DNA of 64,000 bases from Maribacter caenipelagi. GTDB taxonomy: Bacteria > Bacteroidota > Bacteroidia > Flavobacteriales > Flavobacteriaceae. Positions 37,193 to 45,969 of the stretch are shown one piece after another. The number at the start of each line of letters is the position of its first letter. Position 1 is the first letter of the stretch. Both the position numbers and the translations under genes were made by a program. The notes beneath the pieces are model-generated. The model worked only from the letters and a program-made list of their open reading frames with translations, had not been told where the DNA came from and ran no database searches. The DNA is taken from NCBI RefSeq assembly GCF_004364175.1, contig NZ_SNZW01000015.1:412688-476687 (forward strand), read 5' to 3'.

Positions 37193-38503
37193 TTAGCTCA
37201 AATATTTTCTGTAATCATTTACCTTAATATTGGCCTTTAAATCATGTAGTAGATTGTAAAGACCAAAAAATGTACGATTCATATACAAAAAGTGTTTTGA
37301 ACCTCTATTACCGTTCATTTTTCTTATTTGCTTATCAGAAGAAAATTGCTCTCCTAATGCTGCAATTTTACCCCAGAACACCTCATCGCCAAAATCAAAA
37401 TCATCTTTATGAAAGGGTGATGTGAATAAACTTAACAATTGATGAAATATCGATTTAAAAAATAATAGTTCTTCTGGTGTATCGTTTGGCATCAGTATTT
37501 CAAGCTCGTATAGCTTTTCGGTAAACTTCTCATCATTTGAAATCACCTCTGGTCTTGCCAATTCAAAATACGGTACGTAGAAAGAATCTGGCACTGCTTT
37601 AATGCAACCAAAATCAATGGCAATAAGCTCATCGCTATCATTAACCAAGAAATTGCCTGGGTGTGGATCGGCGTGTACTTTTCGTAAGCAATGAATTTGA
37701 AACATATAAAAATCCCATAAAGCCTGACCCAATTTATTTCCAGTAGCTTGAGAAAAATTAGTTTTTGCAAATTCACTCAAGTGTTTACCGGTCATCCAAT
37801 CCATCGTTATAATACGCGAACTTGATAGCTCAGTATAGTACCTTGGAAAATTGATATTCGGTATTACCGAACATGCTTCAGTTATCTCGTTACTTTGTGC
37901 TACTTCTAAAACATAATCAGTCTCTTCGACCAGCTTATTTTCAACTTCCTTAAAATATTTATCTGAATCTTTCCCTTGAAGATTGAACATACGTATAGCA
38001 ATAGGCTTCACAATTGCCAAATCGCTACTTATACTTTGTGCTACACCTGGGTACTGAATTTTTACAGCTAAATTTTTACCGTCCTTGGTTGCTTTATGTA
38101 CTTGCCCTATACTAGCGGCATTTATAGAATCTTTATCGAATGTATCAAAAACCTCTTCTGGGTATTTATCTAAATATGTTTTAAATGTTTTTCTAACTAA
38201 TGGAGCCGATAACGGCGGAACTGAAAATTGTGACAAAGAAAACTTTTCAACATACGCATTAGGCAGTAAATTTTTCTCCATGCTCAACATCTGTGCAACC
38301 TTAAGCGCACTACCCTTCAACGATTTTAGTCCGTCATATATATCTGCGGCATTATCTTTGTTCAATTCGTCTTTAGTCGTGTCCGGATTTATGATTTTTT
38401 TGCCTAAATACTTGGCATAATTACCACCAATCTTCGCTCCGGTTTTCACCAGCTTGCTTGCACGCTCTATTTTTCCGGTAGGTATTTTATCAAGTGTTTT
38501 CAA
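37193..38503 (-). CDS. ABC1/UbiB-family (ADCK-like) atypical kinase
   Basis: A 436-residue protein of the ABC1/AarF/UbiB kinase-like family. Landmarks: INAASIGQVHKATKDGKNLAVKIQYPG (Ala-rich loop and VAVK-like lysine), EEVENKLVEETDYVLE-type glutamate region, HCLRKVHADPHPGNFLV (catalytic loop) and LIAIDFGCIKAV (DFG). The N-terminal KxGQ motif reads KVAQ here (GSALKVAQMLSMEKNLLP), a Gly-to-Ala change. In quinone biology such proteins support ubiquinone or menaquinone production; the role here is unproven. It follows the TetR gene by 15 bases, forming a two-gene unit. Confidence 0.88.
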   Translation of the reverse strand: MKTLDKIPTGKIERASKLVKTGAKIGGNYAKYLGKKIINPDTTKDELNKDNAADIYDGLKSLKGSALKVAQMLSMEKNLLPNAYVEKFSLSQFSVPPLSAPLVRKTFKTYLDKYPEEVFDTFDKDSINAASIGQVHKATKDGKNLAVKIQYPGVAQSISSDLAIVKPIAIRMFNLQGKDSDKYFKEVENKLVEETDYVLEVAQSNEITEACSVIPNINFPRYYTELSSSRIITMDWMTGKHLSEFAKTNFSQATGNKLGQALWDFYMFQIHCLRKVHADPHPGNFLVNDSDELIAIDFGCIKAVPDSFYVPYFELARPEVISNDEKFTEKLYELEILMPNDTPEELLFFKSIFHQLLSLFTSPFHKDDFDFGDEVFWGKIAALGEQFSSDKQIRKMNGNRGSKHFLYMNRTFFGLYNLLHDLKANIKVNDYRKYLS

Positions 38504-38518
38504 ATCGTATGGGTTAAA

Positions 38519-39172
38519 TTAGGCAAAGGTTTCTTTGTACAGAAATTTCCCGAAGTCTAGAATATTCTCTAGTGGTGTGTTATCGAACACATCGAAAATG
38601 GTGTTTACAGATTTTTCAATAGCAACATCTGTTTTCTCAAATGCGGCAGAATCATCCGATTTCCAAAAATTCATTAAAAACATGGTCTGTAACCAAGCCC
38701 CTTCTGAAAACAATTGCGGATTATGTTTTGTGATTTTTAAGTTCTTGCCTGCATTACCATCTGCAATCAAGCCCTTAGAAAAATCTTTAATGTTTTTTCT
38801 AAGCCCTTTTAACTGCTCCATATTTTTAAACGGACCAGAAGCACTATCCATTATAAATAGAATATAACTTCTATTCAATGTCAATACTTCAAAGAAGGTA
38901 TAGAAAAACGTAAGCATCTTTTCTCTGTTGGTAAAATCTTGATACTCTTTATTCTTCTCTATCACACTAACTGTGTTTGTGTAAAATGTGTTCCAAATAC
39001 CTTTCTTGATGGCATCTATTGATCCAAAGTGAAGATAAAAATCTGATTCTTCAATAGCATTTACTTTACAAAACTTATACACTGTTTTAGGTAACTTCTC
39101 GTTTTCTAAAACGTAGTCCATAAACATTGTTATAATCGTCTCTTTTGTTACTTTTTTAGCTTTTGCAGGCAT
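38519..39172 (-). CDS. TetR family transcriptional regulator
   Basis: A 217-residue protein with a TetR-type N-terminal helix-turn-helix (TKETIITMFMDYVLENEKLPKTVYKFCKVNAIEESDFYLHFGSIDAIKKGIW; the F-Y-x-H-F-G-S segment is the recognition region) and an all-helical ligand domain of the Bacteroidota type that accompanies ABC1 kinases. Ligand unknown. It probably controls itself and the ABC1 gene. No clear promoter is seen between it and the small-RNA-like element at 39249 on the same strand. Confidence 0.85.
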   Translation of the reverse strand: MPAKAKKVTKETIITMFMDYVLENEKLPKTVYKFCKVNAIEESDFYLHFGSIDAIKKGIWNTFYTNTVSVIEKNKEYQDFTNREKMLTFFYTFFEVLTLNRSYILFIMDSASGPFKNMEQLKGLRKNIKDFSKGLIADGNAGKNLKITKHNPQLFSEGAWLQTMFLMNFWKSDDSAAFEKTDVAIEKSVNTIFDVFDNTPLENILDFGKFLYKETFA

Positions 39173-39248
39173 ATCGAATTATTTTTATATAAGGTACGAT
39201 GCAGATTTAATAGTTAGAAGTTTTGAAGAAACATTAGCTTTTATTTAG

Positions 39249-39359
39249 CAAAAACGTGCTATTAAAAAATAGCACGTTTTCAAAACAACCTAACCAATAA
39301 ATAATCAACATGTGATTATGCTTAAAATTCTTTTTCATAGCACTTTTTCATAATCACAT
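39249..39359 (-). ncRNA. Candidate small RNA, copy 3 (best-defined member)
   Basis: On the reverse strand, a perfect 11-bp stem ATGTGATTATG / CATAATCACAT (39349-39359 with 39311-39321) encloses a loop with two tandem TATGAAAAAG copies. A linker with TTATTGGTTAGGTTG follows, then a 13-bp terminator hairpin AAAACGTGCTATT / AATAGCACGTTTT (39251-39280) with a T5 tail. The promoter at 39362 would start the RNA at the stem. Length about 110 nt. The loop also encodes a nine-codon ORF (MKKCYEKEF, 39322-39351). It is followed on the same strand by the TetR gene, so a leader/attenuator role is possible, but copies 1 and 2 have no downstream gene in that orientation. Confidence 0.65.
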
Positions 39360-39361
39360 TA

Positions 39362-39391
39362 CAAATATACATTATGTTTAACTTTTTACAA
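39362..39391 (-). promoter_or_regulatory. Promoter of small-RNA candidate copy 3
   Basis: Reverse strand TTG (39389-39391), exactly 19 bases, then TATATTTG (39362-39369). Both boxes and spacing are the Bacteroidota optimum. The predicted start falls at the 5' stem of the RNA candidate. Confidence 0.75.
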
Positions 39392-39443
39392 TAATTCATA
39401 AACAAAAATATATGTTAAACTTTTAAAGGCAGTAAACTGTCAG

Positions 39444-39477
39444 TTTGTCACAATAAGCTATTGTGGTATTTTTTTTG
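39444..39477 (+). promoter_or_regulatory. htpG promoter with inverted repeat in the spacer
   Basis: TTTG (39444-39447), 19 bases, then TATTTTTTTTG. The spacer holds a perfect inverted repeat CACAATA-AGC-TATTGTG (39449-39465), a plausible operator. Just upstream is a tandem TGTCA-GTT-TGTCA (39439-39450 region). It does not resemble CIRCE. Confidence 0.55.
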
Positions 39478-39542
39478 ACCAATAGCAACGAACAATCATT
39501 ATTAACAATGGCCGCGCTAACTGTGGCATAAAAAATATAAAA

Positions 39543-41432
39543 ATGGCAACAGGTAAAATTAATGTGTCCGTAGACAACATTTTTCCACTGATCAAGAAGT
39601 TCTTATACAGTGATCACGAAATTTTTCTAAGAGAGTTGATTTCGAATGCAACAGATGCAACTTTAAAAATGAAGCACTTGACCACAATTGGCGAGGCTAA
39701 AGTTGAATATGGTAACCCAATTATTGAGGTTAAAGTTGATAAAGAAGGAAAAAAACTGCATATCATTGACCAAGGTCTAGGTATGACAGAAGAAGAAGTA
39801 AAGAAATATATTAATGAGGTAGCATTCTCTGGTGCTGAAGAGTTCTTGAACAAATATGAAGACTCTGCAAAAGATTCAGGAATTATAGGTCATTTCGGAC
39901 TTGGATTCTATTCTGCCTTTATGGTTGCCCATAAAGTAGAGATCATTACTAAGAGTTATAAAGACGAACCTGCCGTACAATGGTCTTGTGACGGTTCGCC
40001 AGAGTTTATTATGGAACCTGCTGAAAAAGAAACGCGTGGTACAGAAATTATTCTTCATATAGCAGATGATTCTACCGAGTTTTTAGAAGATGGTAAAATA
40101 GATAGCTTACTTAGTAAGTATAACAAGTTTATGCCCATTCCAATCAAATTCGGAATGAGGACTGAAACTTTACCAAAACCCGAAGGAGCAAAGGAAGAAG
40201 ATCCTGCACCGACGAAAGAGGTTGACAATATCGTTAACAATCCTAACCCGGCGTGGACAAAGCAACCTGCAGATTTAAAGCCAGAAGACTATAAAAGTTT
40301 TTACAGAGAGCTTTACCCAATGCAGTTTGAAGAGCCTTTATTCCATATTCATTTAAATGTAGATTATCCTTTTAACCTTACCGGTATTCTATATTTTCCA
40401 AAACTGTCTAACGATTTAAATCAGCAGAAAGATAGAATTCAGCTATACCAAAATCAGGTATTCGTAACCGATAACGTTGAAGGTATTGTACCAGAATTCT
40501 TGACCATGTTACGTGGTGTTATCGATTCTCCAGATATACCTTTAAATGTTTCTCGTTCGTATTTACAAGCAGATGGTGCCGTAAAGAAAATATCATCTTA
40601 CATTACTAGAAAGGTTGCAGATAAAATGAACTCCTTGTTCAAAAATGATCGTGCCGAGTTTGAAGCTAAATGGAACGATATTAAAATCGTTATTGAATAC
40701 GGAATGCTTTCTGAAGATAAGTTCTTTGATAAGGCAGACAAGTTTGCACTTTACCCAACAGTAGATGGTTCTTACTTTACTTTCGAAGAATTACAGGAGA
40801 AAATAAAAAGTGCCCAGACAGATAAAGATGGTAAAACAGTAATTCTATACGCATCTGACAAAGAAGCACAGCACAGTTATATTGAAACTGCAAAGGCTAA
40901 AGGGTATGAAGTTCTGTTATTAGACTCACCTATTATTGGTCACCTAATGCAAAAGCTAGAAAGTTCTAAAGAGAATATTTCTTTTGCTCGTGTAGATGCC
41001 GATCATATTGACAAATTGATTCAGAAAGAAGAAACTCAAATCTCTAAATTATCTGAAGAAGAAAAAGAGACCTTGAAGAAAGAATTGGAAGAAGCTATTA
41101 CTGATAAAAGCTTTACAGTTCAATTAGAAGCTATGGATAGCGATTCTTCTCCATTCACAATCACGGAGCCTGAGTTTATGCGTCGTATGAAAGAAATGCA
41201 ACAGACCGGCGGTGGCGGTGGTATGTTTGGTATGGGTTCTATGCCAGACATGTACAACTTGATTGTAAACACAAATCACCCATTGGTTAGCGAGTTTCTG
41301 AATACAAAGACAGCAAAGAAAAAAGAGCGATTGATCAATCAGTCACTTGACTTGGCGAAGTTATCTAAAGGTTTACTTAAAGGTAAAGCTTTAACCGAGT
41401 TCATTAAACGTAGCTACGCGATGGTAAAGTAA
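39543..41432 (+). CDS. htpG: Molecular chaperone HtpG (Hsp90)
   Basis: Cytosolic Hsp90 ATPase chaperone, 629 residues. The GHKL ATP-binding motifs are present: FLRELISNATDATLKM, IIDQGLGMTEEEV and IIGHFGLGFYSAFMVA. The middle domain has the catalytic-arginine region LNVSRSYLQ. The C-terminal dimerisation domain includes a Gly-rich stretch (QQTGGGGGMFGMGSMPDMYNL). It is divergent from the TetR gene and has its own promoter and a strong terminator at 41454. Confidence 0.97.
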   Translation: MATGKINVSVDNIFPLIKKFLYSDHEIFLRELISNATDATLKMKHLTTIGEAKVEYGNPIIEVKVDKEGKKLHIIDQGLGMTEEEVKKYINEVAFSGAEEFLNKYEDSAKDSGIIGHFGLGFYSAFMVAHKVEIITKSYKDEPAVQWSCDGSPEFIMEPAEKETRGTEIILHIADDSTEFLEDGKIDSLLSKYNKFMPIPIKFGMRTETLPKPEGAKEEDPAPTKEVDNIVNNPNPAWTKQPADLKPEDYKSFYRELYPMQFEEPLFHIHLNVDYPFNLTGILYFPKLSNDLNQQKDRIQLYQNQVFVTDNVEGIVPEFLTMLRGVIDSPDIPLNVSRSYLQADGAVKKISSYITRKVADKMNSLFKNDRAEFEAKWNDIKIVIEYGMLSEDKFFDKADKFALYPTVDGSYFTFEELQEKIKSAQTDKDGKTVILYASDKEAQHSYIETAKAKGYEVLLLDSPIIGHLMQKLESSKENISFARVDADHIDKLIQKEETQISKLSEEEKETLKKELEEAITDKSFTVQLEAMDSDSSPFTITEPEFMRRMKEMQQTGGGGGMFGMGSMPDMYNLIVNTNHPLVSEFLNTKTAKKKERLINQSLDLAKLSKGLLKGKALTEFIKRSYAMVK

Positions 41433-41453
41433 TTTACATTTCTTATAATTTTG

Positions 41454-41487
41454 AAAAAGCCACTACATTTTTTGTAGTGGCTTTTTT
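41454..41487 (+). terminator. Terminator after htpG
   Basis: GCCACTACA / TGTAGTGGC hairpin with flanking A5 and T6 tracts. Confidence 0.92.
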
Positions 41488-41524
41488 GTTAAATGTTGTT
41501 ATCTTTCAAACAAAGAAATAATTG

Positions 41525-42928
41525 ATGGAATACGATTCGCCGAAGTTTAAAAAATGGTTAGATAAGTTACAACAAGAAAGTTGGCAGTTAGAATTGATTA
41601 TTTCGGGGTTCGCTATTTATGCGTTATTTGCCTCCTATGAGTTCATAGAATTAAAAAGTGCAACAAGTGCAGTAACAGGAATACTAGAATTAGGTGCGCT
41701 TTGGGCTATTGCCCTAATTTGTTGTCAAATATTTATTTTCAATCTACTATTCCATGTCTTACTTAGAGGTTTATGGATTGGAGCTATAGGTCTTAGATAT
41801 GTTTCCGGTGATATAGATTATTCAAATCTAAATTATTCCGAAAAATTCAGTTCTTATTTAAAGAAAAAAGTTGGTTCATTTGACCAATATATTGCTAATC
41901 TAGAAACATATTGTAGTATCATTTTTGCAATATCATTTTTAATGATATTTTATGTAATTGGTTTTTTTGGTGTAATGTTTTCGTTAGTTGTTTTAGACGA
42001 ATCATTGCGATTATTAACATTTATTCCAAAAGAAATCATGGAAATAATTGCGGTAATACTCACATGTATATTTCTAATCTCCGCATTAATTATTTTTATT
42101 GATTTTTTAAGTCAGGGGTTTTTAAAAAGGAAAAAATGGACTTCAAAAATTTATTTTCCTATTTATTGGATATTCAGTAAACTGACCCTATCTTTTCTAT
42201 ACCGCCCTTTAACTTATAATTTTTTAGATAATAAATTAGGAAAACGTATAAGTTATATTCTATTACCAATATATATTCTTATTGTTTTTATTGCATCAAT
42301 AGAGTATAAAAGCTCCAATTATTTAAGTTTAAAAAATGATTCTTCAGAATTTCAAATATTTAGAGCTCACTATGATAATCTTTCAACTGAAAAAGATATG
42401 TTTATAGATATAGCATCAATCCCGTCAAAAATAATTAACACCAAATATCTTCCGCTTTTTCTTTTATATAATAGAGATATAGAAGACTTTTTATTCGATA
42501 AAAACAAATCACTTAAACCCAAGATTGATAAAAGAGGGTTTCAATCGTCTATAACAATTAACTTTAATGCTGGAGAAATTAATTCTTACAGTATTAAAGA
42601 TTCAATTAATCTAAAAGATTATCTCGAGACAATTAATTCAACTTATATTATCGAAATTGATTCTAACAAATATCCAAGTGATTTTATAATTAGCTCGAAT
42701 GCCAAAGAAAGGCTGGGTTTTGAAACTTACTTAAATATCAAAAACTTGAATGAAGGTAAACATATGTTAGTCATAAAAGGTCCTGGCAAAAAGGATGAAT
42801 ATGATCGGGAATCTAAAACCATTGAGAAAATTTTAGTAACCATTCCCTTCTGGTACTTTCCAGAAAACAGAGAACCATCAAATGCACAGAATATTAACAT
42901 ATCAAAAGACACTTTGACAACCAATTAA
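41525..42928 (+). CDS. Membrane protein of unknown function
   Basis: A 467-residue protein I do not recognise. The N-terminal 270 residues contain about six hydrophobic segments (for example LELIISGFAIYALFASYEF, GALWAIALICCQIFIFNLLF, EIIAVILTCIFLISALIIFIDFL and YILLPIYILIVFIAS). After that comes a soluble domain of about 190 residues, probably extracytoplasmic and beta-rich, ending without a further helix. The coding sequence is more AT-rich than its neighbours in the second half. The ATG at 41525 is used rather than the TTG at 41522. It follows the htpG terminator, so it has its own promoter. Confidence 0.75.
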   Translation: MEYDSPKFKKWLDKLQQESWQLELIISGFAIYALFASYEFIELKSATSAVTGILELGALWAIALICCQIFIFNLLFHVLLRGLWIGAIGLRYVSGDIDYSNLNYSEKFSSYLKKKVGSFDQYIANLETYCSIIFAISFLMIFYVIGFFGVMFSLVVLDESLRLLTFIPKEIMEIIAVILTCIFLISALIIFIDFLSQGFLKRKKWTSKIYFPIYWIFSKLTLSFLYRPLTYNFLDNKLGKRISYILLPIYILIVFIASIEYKSSNYLSLKNDSSEFQIFRAHYDNLSTEKDMFIDIASIPSKIINTKYLPLFLLYNRDIEDFLFDKNKSLKPKIDKRGFQSSITINFNAGEINSYSIKDSINLKDYLETINSTYIIEIDSNKYPSDFIISSNAKERLGFETYLNIKNLNEGKHMLVIKGPGKKDEYDRESKTIEKILVTIPFWYFPENREPSNAQNINISKDTLTTN

Positions 42929-43091
42929 TACAAATACTCTAATTACTATATTTAGAAATTAGCAAATATGAAGTATAAAAACCTATAGTTAATCATTTAC
43001 ACAAGCTGTTTTCAACCAATTTAATAATAGTTTGGTCAACTTTAGATAAACCTTTTATTATAAATACTAGTGCTTTTTTTATCTTCACCAC

Positions 43092-43727
43092 ATGAAGGTG
43101 ATTTCAACAAACATAGGAGACGCAGTAACTTTTGAATGGAACGGTGCCACAGAGCAAACCGGCATCTACAAATACCCTACTTCTATAAGTTTATTTCTGG
43201 CTAAAAATGACGTTAAAAATGATACTGTAATCGACCGTGTTCACCATGGTGGCACCAACAAAGCATGCTATCTTTTCTCTGCTGACTATTATGATCACTG
43301 GAAGAATCTTTACCCAAATTTAGAATGGGATTGGGGCATGTTCGGTGAAAACCTAACTGTAGAAGGTCTTGATGAGTCTAAAATACGTGTAGGCGATATT
43401 TATAAACTGGGTAAAGCGCTCGTTCAAATCTCTCAACCACGTGAACCTTGTTATAAACTGGGCATCCGTTTTGGAACCCAAAAAATACTTAAAGAATTTA
43501 TTGCCCATAATCACCCAGGTACCTACGTAAAAATACTAGAAGAAGGTCTTGTAGCTGCCGGTGATGAAATGTTACTAGTCGAGCAATCTGAAAATACATT
43601 TACCTCTCAACAATTTTATGAATTGATGTTCGCAAAAGAAAAATCTAAAGATTTGCTTGAACTGTTCATGACAAACGAAGCTGTACCACAATACAAAAAG
43701 GACAGATTCATGAAATACCTATCATAA
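43092..43727 (+). CDS. MOSC domain protein
   Basis: A 211-residue protein with a MOSC (molybdenum cofactor sulfurase C-terminal) domain: VIDRVHHGGTNKACYLFSADYYDHW, WGMFGENLTVEGLDESKIRVGDIY and VQISQPREPCYKLGIRFG, where the cysteine is the conserved one. YiiM-like proteins of this layout reduce N-hydroxylated compounds using molybdenum cofactor. The specific substrate is not known. The DUF885 gene follows after 17 bases. Confidence 0.9.
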   Translation: MKVISTNIGDAVTFEWNGATEQTGIYKYPTSISLFLAKNDVKNDTVIDRVHHGGTNKACYLFSADYYDHWKNLYPNLEWDWGMFGENLTVEGLDESKIRVGDIYKLGKALVQISQPREPCYKLGIRFGTQKILKEFIAHNHPGTYVKILEEGLVAAGDEMLLVEQSENTFTSQQFYELMFAKEKSKDLLELFMTNEAVPQYKKDRFMKYLS

Positions 43728-43744
43728 TTATAACACTCAATTCA

Positions 43745-45538
43745 ATGAAAAAACTAATCATACTACTTGCCCTAACTACTGGGCTAGATACTCAAGCTCA
43801 ACTAACGACGAATGCAGAAGTTTCAACGAACCCAACTATTCACAATATTGGTTTCATGACCCTATTGGCGCATTATTATGATGACGGATTAAAATTGAAT
43901 CCGTTAGCAGCTACTTTTCAAGGTAACGTTAAATATAACGACACCTTACCAAATTTTCTTTCTGACAGTTACAAGAAAGAAGTGGTCAACTACTACCAAA
44001 ACTATTTAGAAAAAGCAGAGAAATTTGACAATGCACAACTTTCAGAAAGTGAGCTCATGTCTAAAGCTATTTTAAAATGGGAATGTGAAGTAAATTTAGA
44101 GGGACTAGCTTTTGAACAGTATACGCCAATAGATCAAATGTGGTCGATGAATTTAATGATGGGGCAATTAGCTGGCGGCACAAGTGCACAACCTTTTAAA
44201 ACTACTGATGATTATATGAATTGGAGTAAGCGTTTAGAAGATTATGAAGTTTGGTTACATTCTGCGAAATCTAAAATGCAAGCAGGTATAAAGACTAAAA
44301 ATGTTTTACCTAAATCGCTTATCCAAAAAGTATTACCTCAATTGGCTAGTGTTGCTAATACCGAACTTGCAGACAATCTGTTCTATTCTCCTATTAAAAA
44401 CTTCCCTGCAAATTTTTCAGACTCCGATAAATTAAGGTTGACCAAAGTTTATACAGATGTCATCAACTATAAAATAATTCCGGCATATAAAGAACTACAT
44501 GATTTTATGGCTACCGAATATTTAAATGCAGGTAGAGCATCTAGCGGAATTCAAGGCATACCAAATGGTGATGCCTACTACGCCCACCAAATCAAATTGT
44601 ATACTACAACAAATATGACAGCTGCAGAAATACACGAAATAGGATTAAAAGAAGTGGCTAGAATTAGTGCTGAAATGGAAGCTGTAAAAAAACAGGTCGG
44701 TTTTAACGGTAATTTAAAAGAGTTCTTTACCGAAGTGCGCAATAAAAAAGAATTAATGCCATTTACCGAACCTCAGCAAGTAGTTGATAATTTTAACGCC
44801 ATTCATAAAAAAATGATGCCTAAGGTAAATGCATTATTCAGTAAACAGCCAAAAACTCCTTTCGAGGTTAGACGAACAGAGGCTTTTAGAGAAGCATCTG
44901 CAAGTGCAGAATATAACCCTGGCTCTTTAGACGGTACCAGACCTGGTATTTTTTATGTTCCTATACCAGATGTAACTTCATACAACACATATTCTGATGA
45001 AGATTTATTTTTACATGAGGCAATACCTGGTCACCATTTTCAAATTTCACTTACCCAAGAAAATGAAAAGTTACCTGAATTCAGAAAATCGTTATGGTAC
45101 AGTGCGTATGGAGAGGGTTGGGCATTATATACCGAATCTCTAGGTAAAGAACTAGGTCTATATACAGATCCATACCAGTATTTTGGTATGTTGGGTGCCG
45201 AAATGCATCGTGCCGTGCGTTTGGTCGTAGACACTGGTTTGCATTCAAAAGGATGGTCTAGAGAGAAAGCTATTCAGTACTCTTTAGACAATGAAGCAGA
45301 ATCTGAAGCTAGTATTACTGCAGAAATTGAAAGATATATGGCAAACCCAGGTCAGGCATTATCATACAAAATTGGTCAGTTAAAAATAATGGAACTTCGT
45401 GCTAAAGCTAAAGCGAACCTAGGTGACGATTTTGATATTAAAGTTTTTCACGAAAAAGTACTTGAACTTGGTTGTGTGCCATTAGCGCTTCTTGAAGAAC
45501 AAATCATGAATTGGATCAACACGAACACAAAAGCTTAA
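43745..45538 (+). CDS. DUF885 putative secreted metallopeptidase
   Basis: A 597-residue protein with a signal peptide (KKLIILLALTTGLDTQAQ). The DUF885 domain carries an HExxxGHH zinc-site motif, DLFLHEAIPGHHFQISL, followed by SLWYSAYGEGWALYTESLGKELGLY, whose glutamate is the likely third ligand. YLGMLxxE-like and INEAEAES-like segments match the family. Related members are dipeptidase-like. It is between MOSC (17 bases) and DoxX (18 bases), suggesting one transcript ending at 45926. Confidence 0.9.
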   Translation: MKKLIILLALTTGLDTQAQLTTNAEVSTNPTIHNIGFMTLLAHYYDDGLKLNPLAATFQGNVKYNDTLPNFLSDSYKKEVVNYYQNYLEKAEKFDNAQLSESELMSKAILKWECEVNLEGLAFEQYTPIDQMWSMNLMMGQLAGGTSAQPFKTTDDYMNWSKRLEDYEVWLHSAKSKMQAGIKTKNVLPKSLIQKVLPQLASVANTELADNLFYSPIKNFPANFSDSDKLRLTKVYTDVINYKIIPAYKELHDFMATEYLNAGRASSGIQGIPNGDAYYAHQIKLYTTTNMTAAEIHEIGLKEVARISAEMEAVKKQVGFNGNLKEFFTEVRNKKELMPFTEPQQVVDNFNAIHKKMMPKVNALFSKQPKTPFEVRRTEAFREASASAEYNPGSLDGTRPGIFYVPIPDVTSYNTYSDEDLFLHEAIPGHHFQISLTQENEKLPEFRKSLWYSAYGEGWALYTESLGKELGLYTDPYQYFGMLGAEMHRAVRLVVDTGLHSKGWSREKAIQYSLDNEAESEASITAEIERYMANPGQALSYKIGQLKIMELRAKAKANLGDDFDIKVFHEKVLELGCVPLALLEEQIMNWINTNTKA

Positions 45539-45556
45539 CTACATAAAAAAATACCT

Positions 45557-45916
45557 ATGACAAATACTTGGCATTTATACCTAATGGGTGCAATTTACAT
45601 ACTTGCAGGCATTATGCATTTTATCAAACCTAAAGTATACTTACGAATTATGCCAAGATATTTACCTTTTCATAAAACGCTAGTTTTATTAAGTGGACTG
45701 GCAGAAATTGCGTTGGGTATCGGGTTGTTTTTTGAACCCACAAGAGCTATAGCCGTTTATGGTATTATTGCTATGCTCGCGGTATTCTTATTGGTACACT
45801 TTTACATGTTGTCTAGCGAAAAAGCAAGTGCAGGTTTCCCGAAATGGTTGTTATTATTGAGATTACCTATACAATTTGCTTTGATGTATTGGGCTTTTAT
45901 GTACTTGAAAGTATAG
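45557..45916 (+). CDS. DoxX family membrane protein
   Basis: A 119-residue protein with four hydrophobic segments (LYLMGAIYILAGIMHFIKP; LVLLSGLAEIALGIGLFF; AVYGIIAMLAVFLLVHFYML; LPIQFALMYWAFMYL). The G-x-x-H-F and P-rich turns fit the DoxX/DoxD superfamily. Function unknown. Last gene of the MOSC-DUF885-DoxX unit. Confidence 0.82.
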   Translation: MTNTWHLYLMGAIYILAGIMHFIKPKVYLRIMPRYLPFHKTLVLLSGLAEIALGIGLFFEPTRAIAVYGIIAMLAVFLLVHFYMLSSEKASAGFPKWLLLLRLPIQFALMYWAFMYLKV

Positions 45917-45925
45917 AAAATAAAA

Positions 45926-45950
45926 AAGGGGACGCTCCCGTCCCCTTCTT
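45926..45950. terminator. Bidirectional terminator
   Basis: AAGGGGACG / CGTCCCCTT stem with a four-base loop, between convergent genes ending at 45916 and 45970. The T-tract is interrupted on the forward strand; the reverse strand has TTTTTTAT after the stem. Confidence 0.85.
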
Positions 45951-45969
45951 AAAATCAACTTAAATCAAC

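Noticed and set aside
39250..39281. Inverted repeat between TetR and htpG taken as a TetR operator
   Set aside because: Its 13-bp arms with a four-base loop and T-tail fit a terminator better, and the same arrangement with unrelated stem sequence recurs at 7383 and 7517, where no TetR gene exists.
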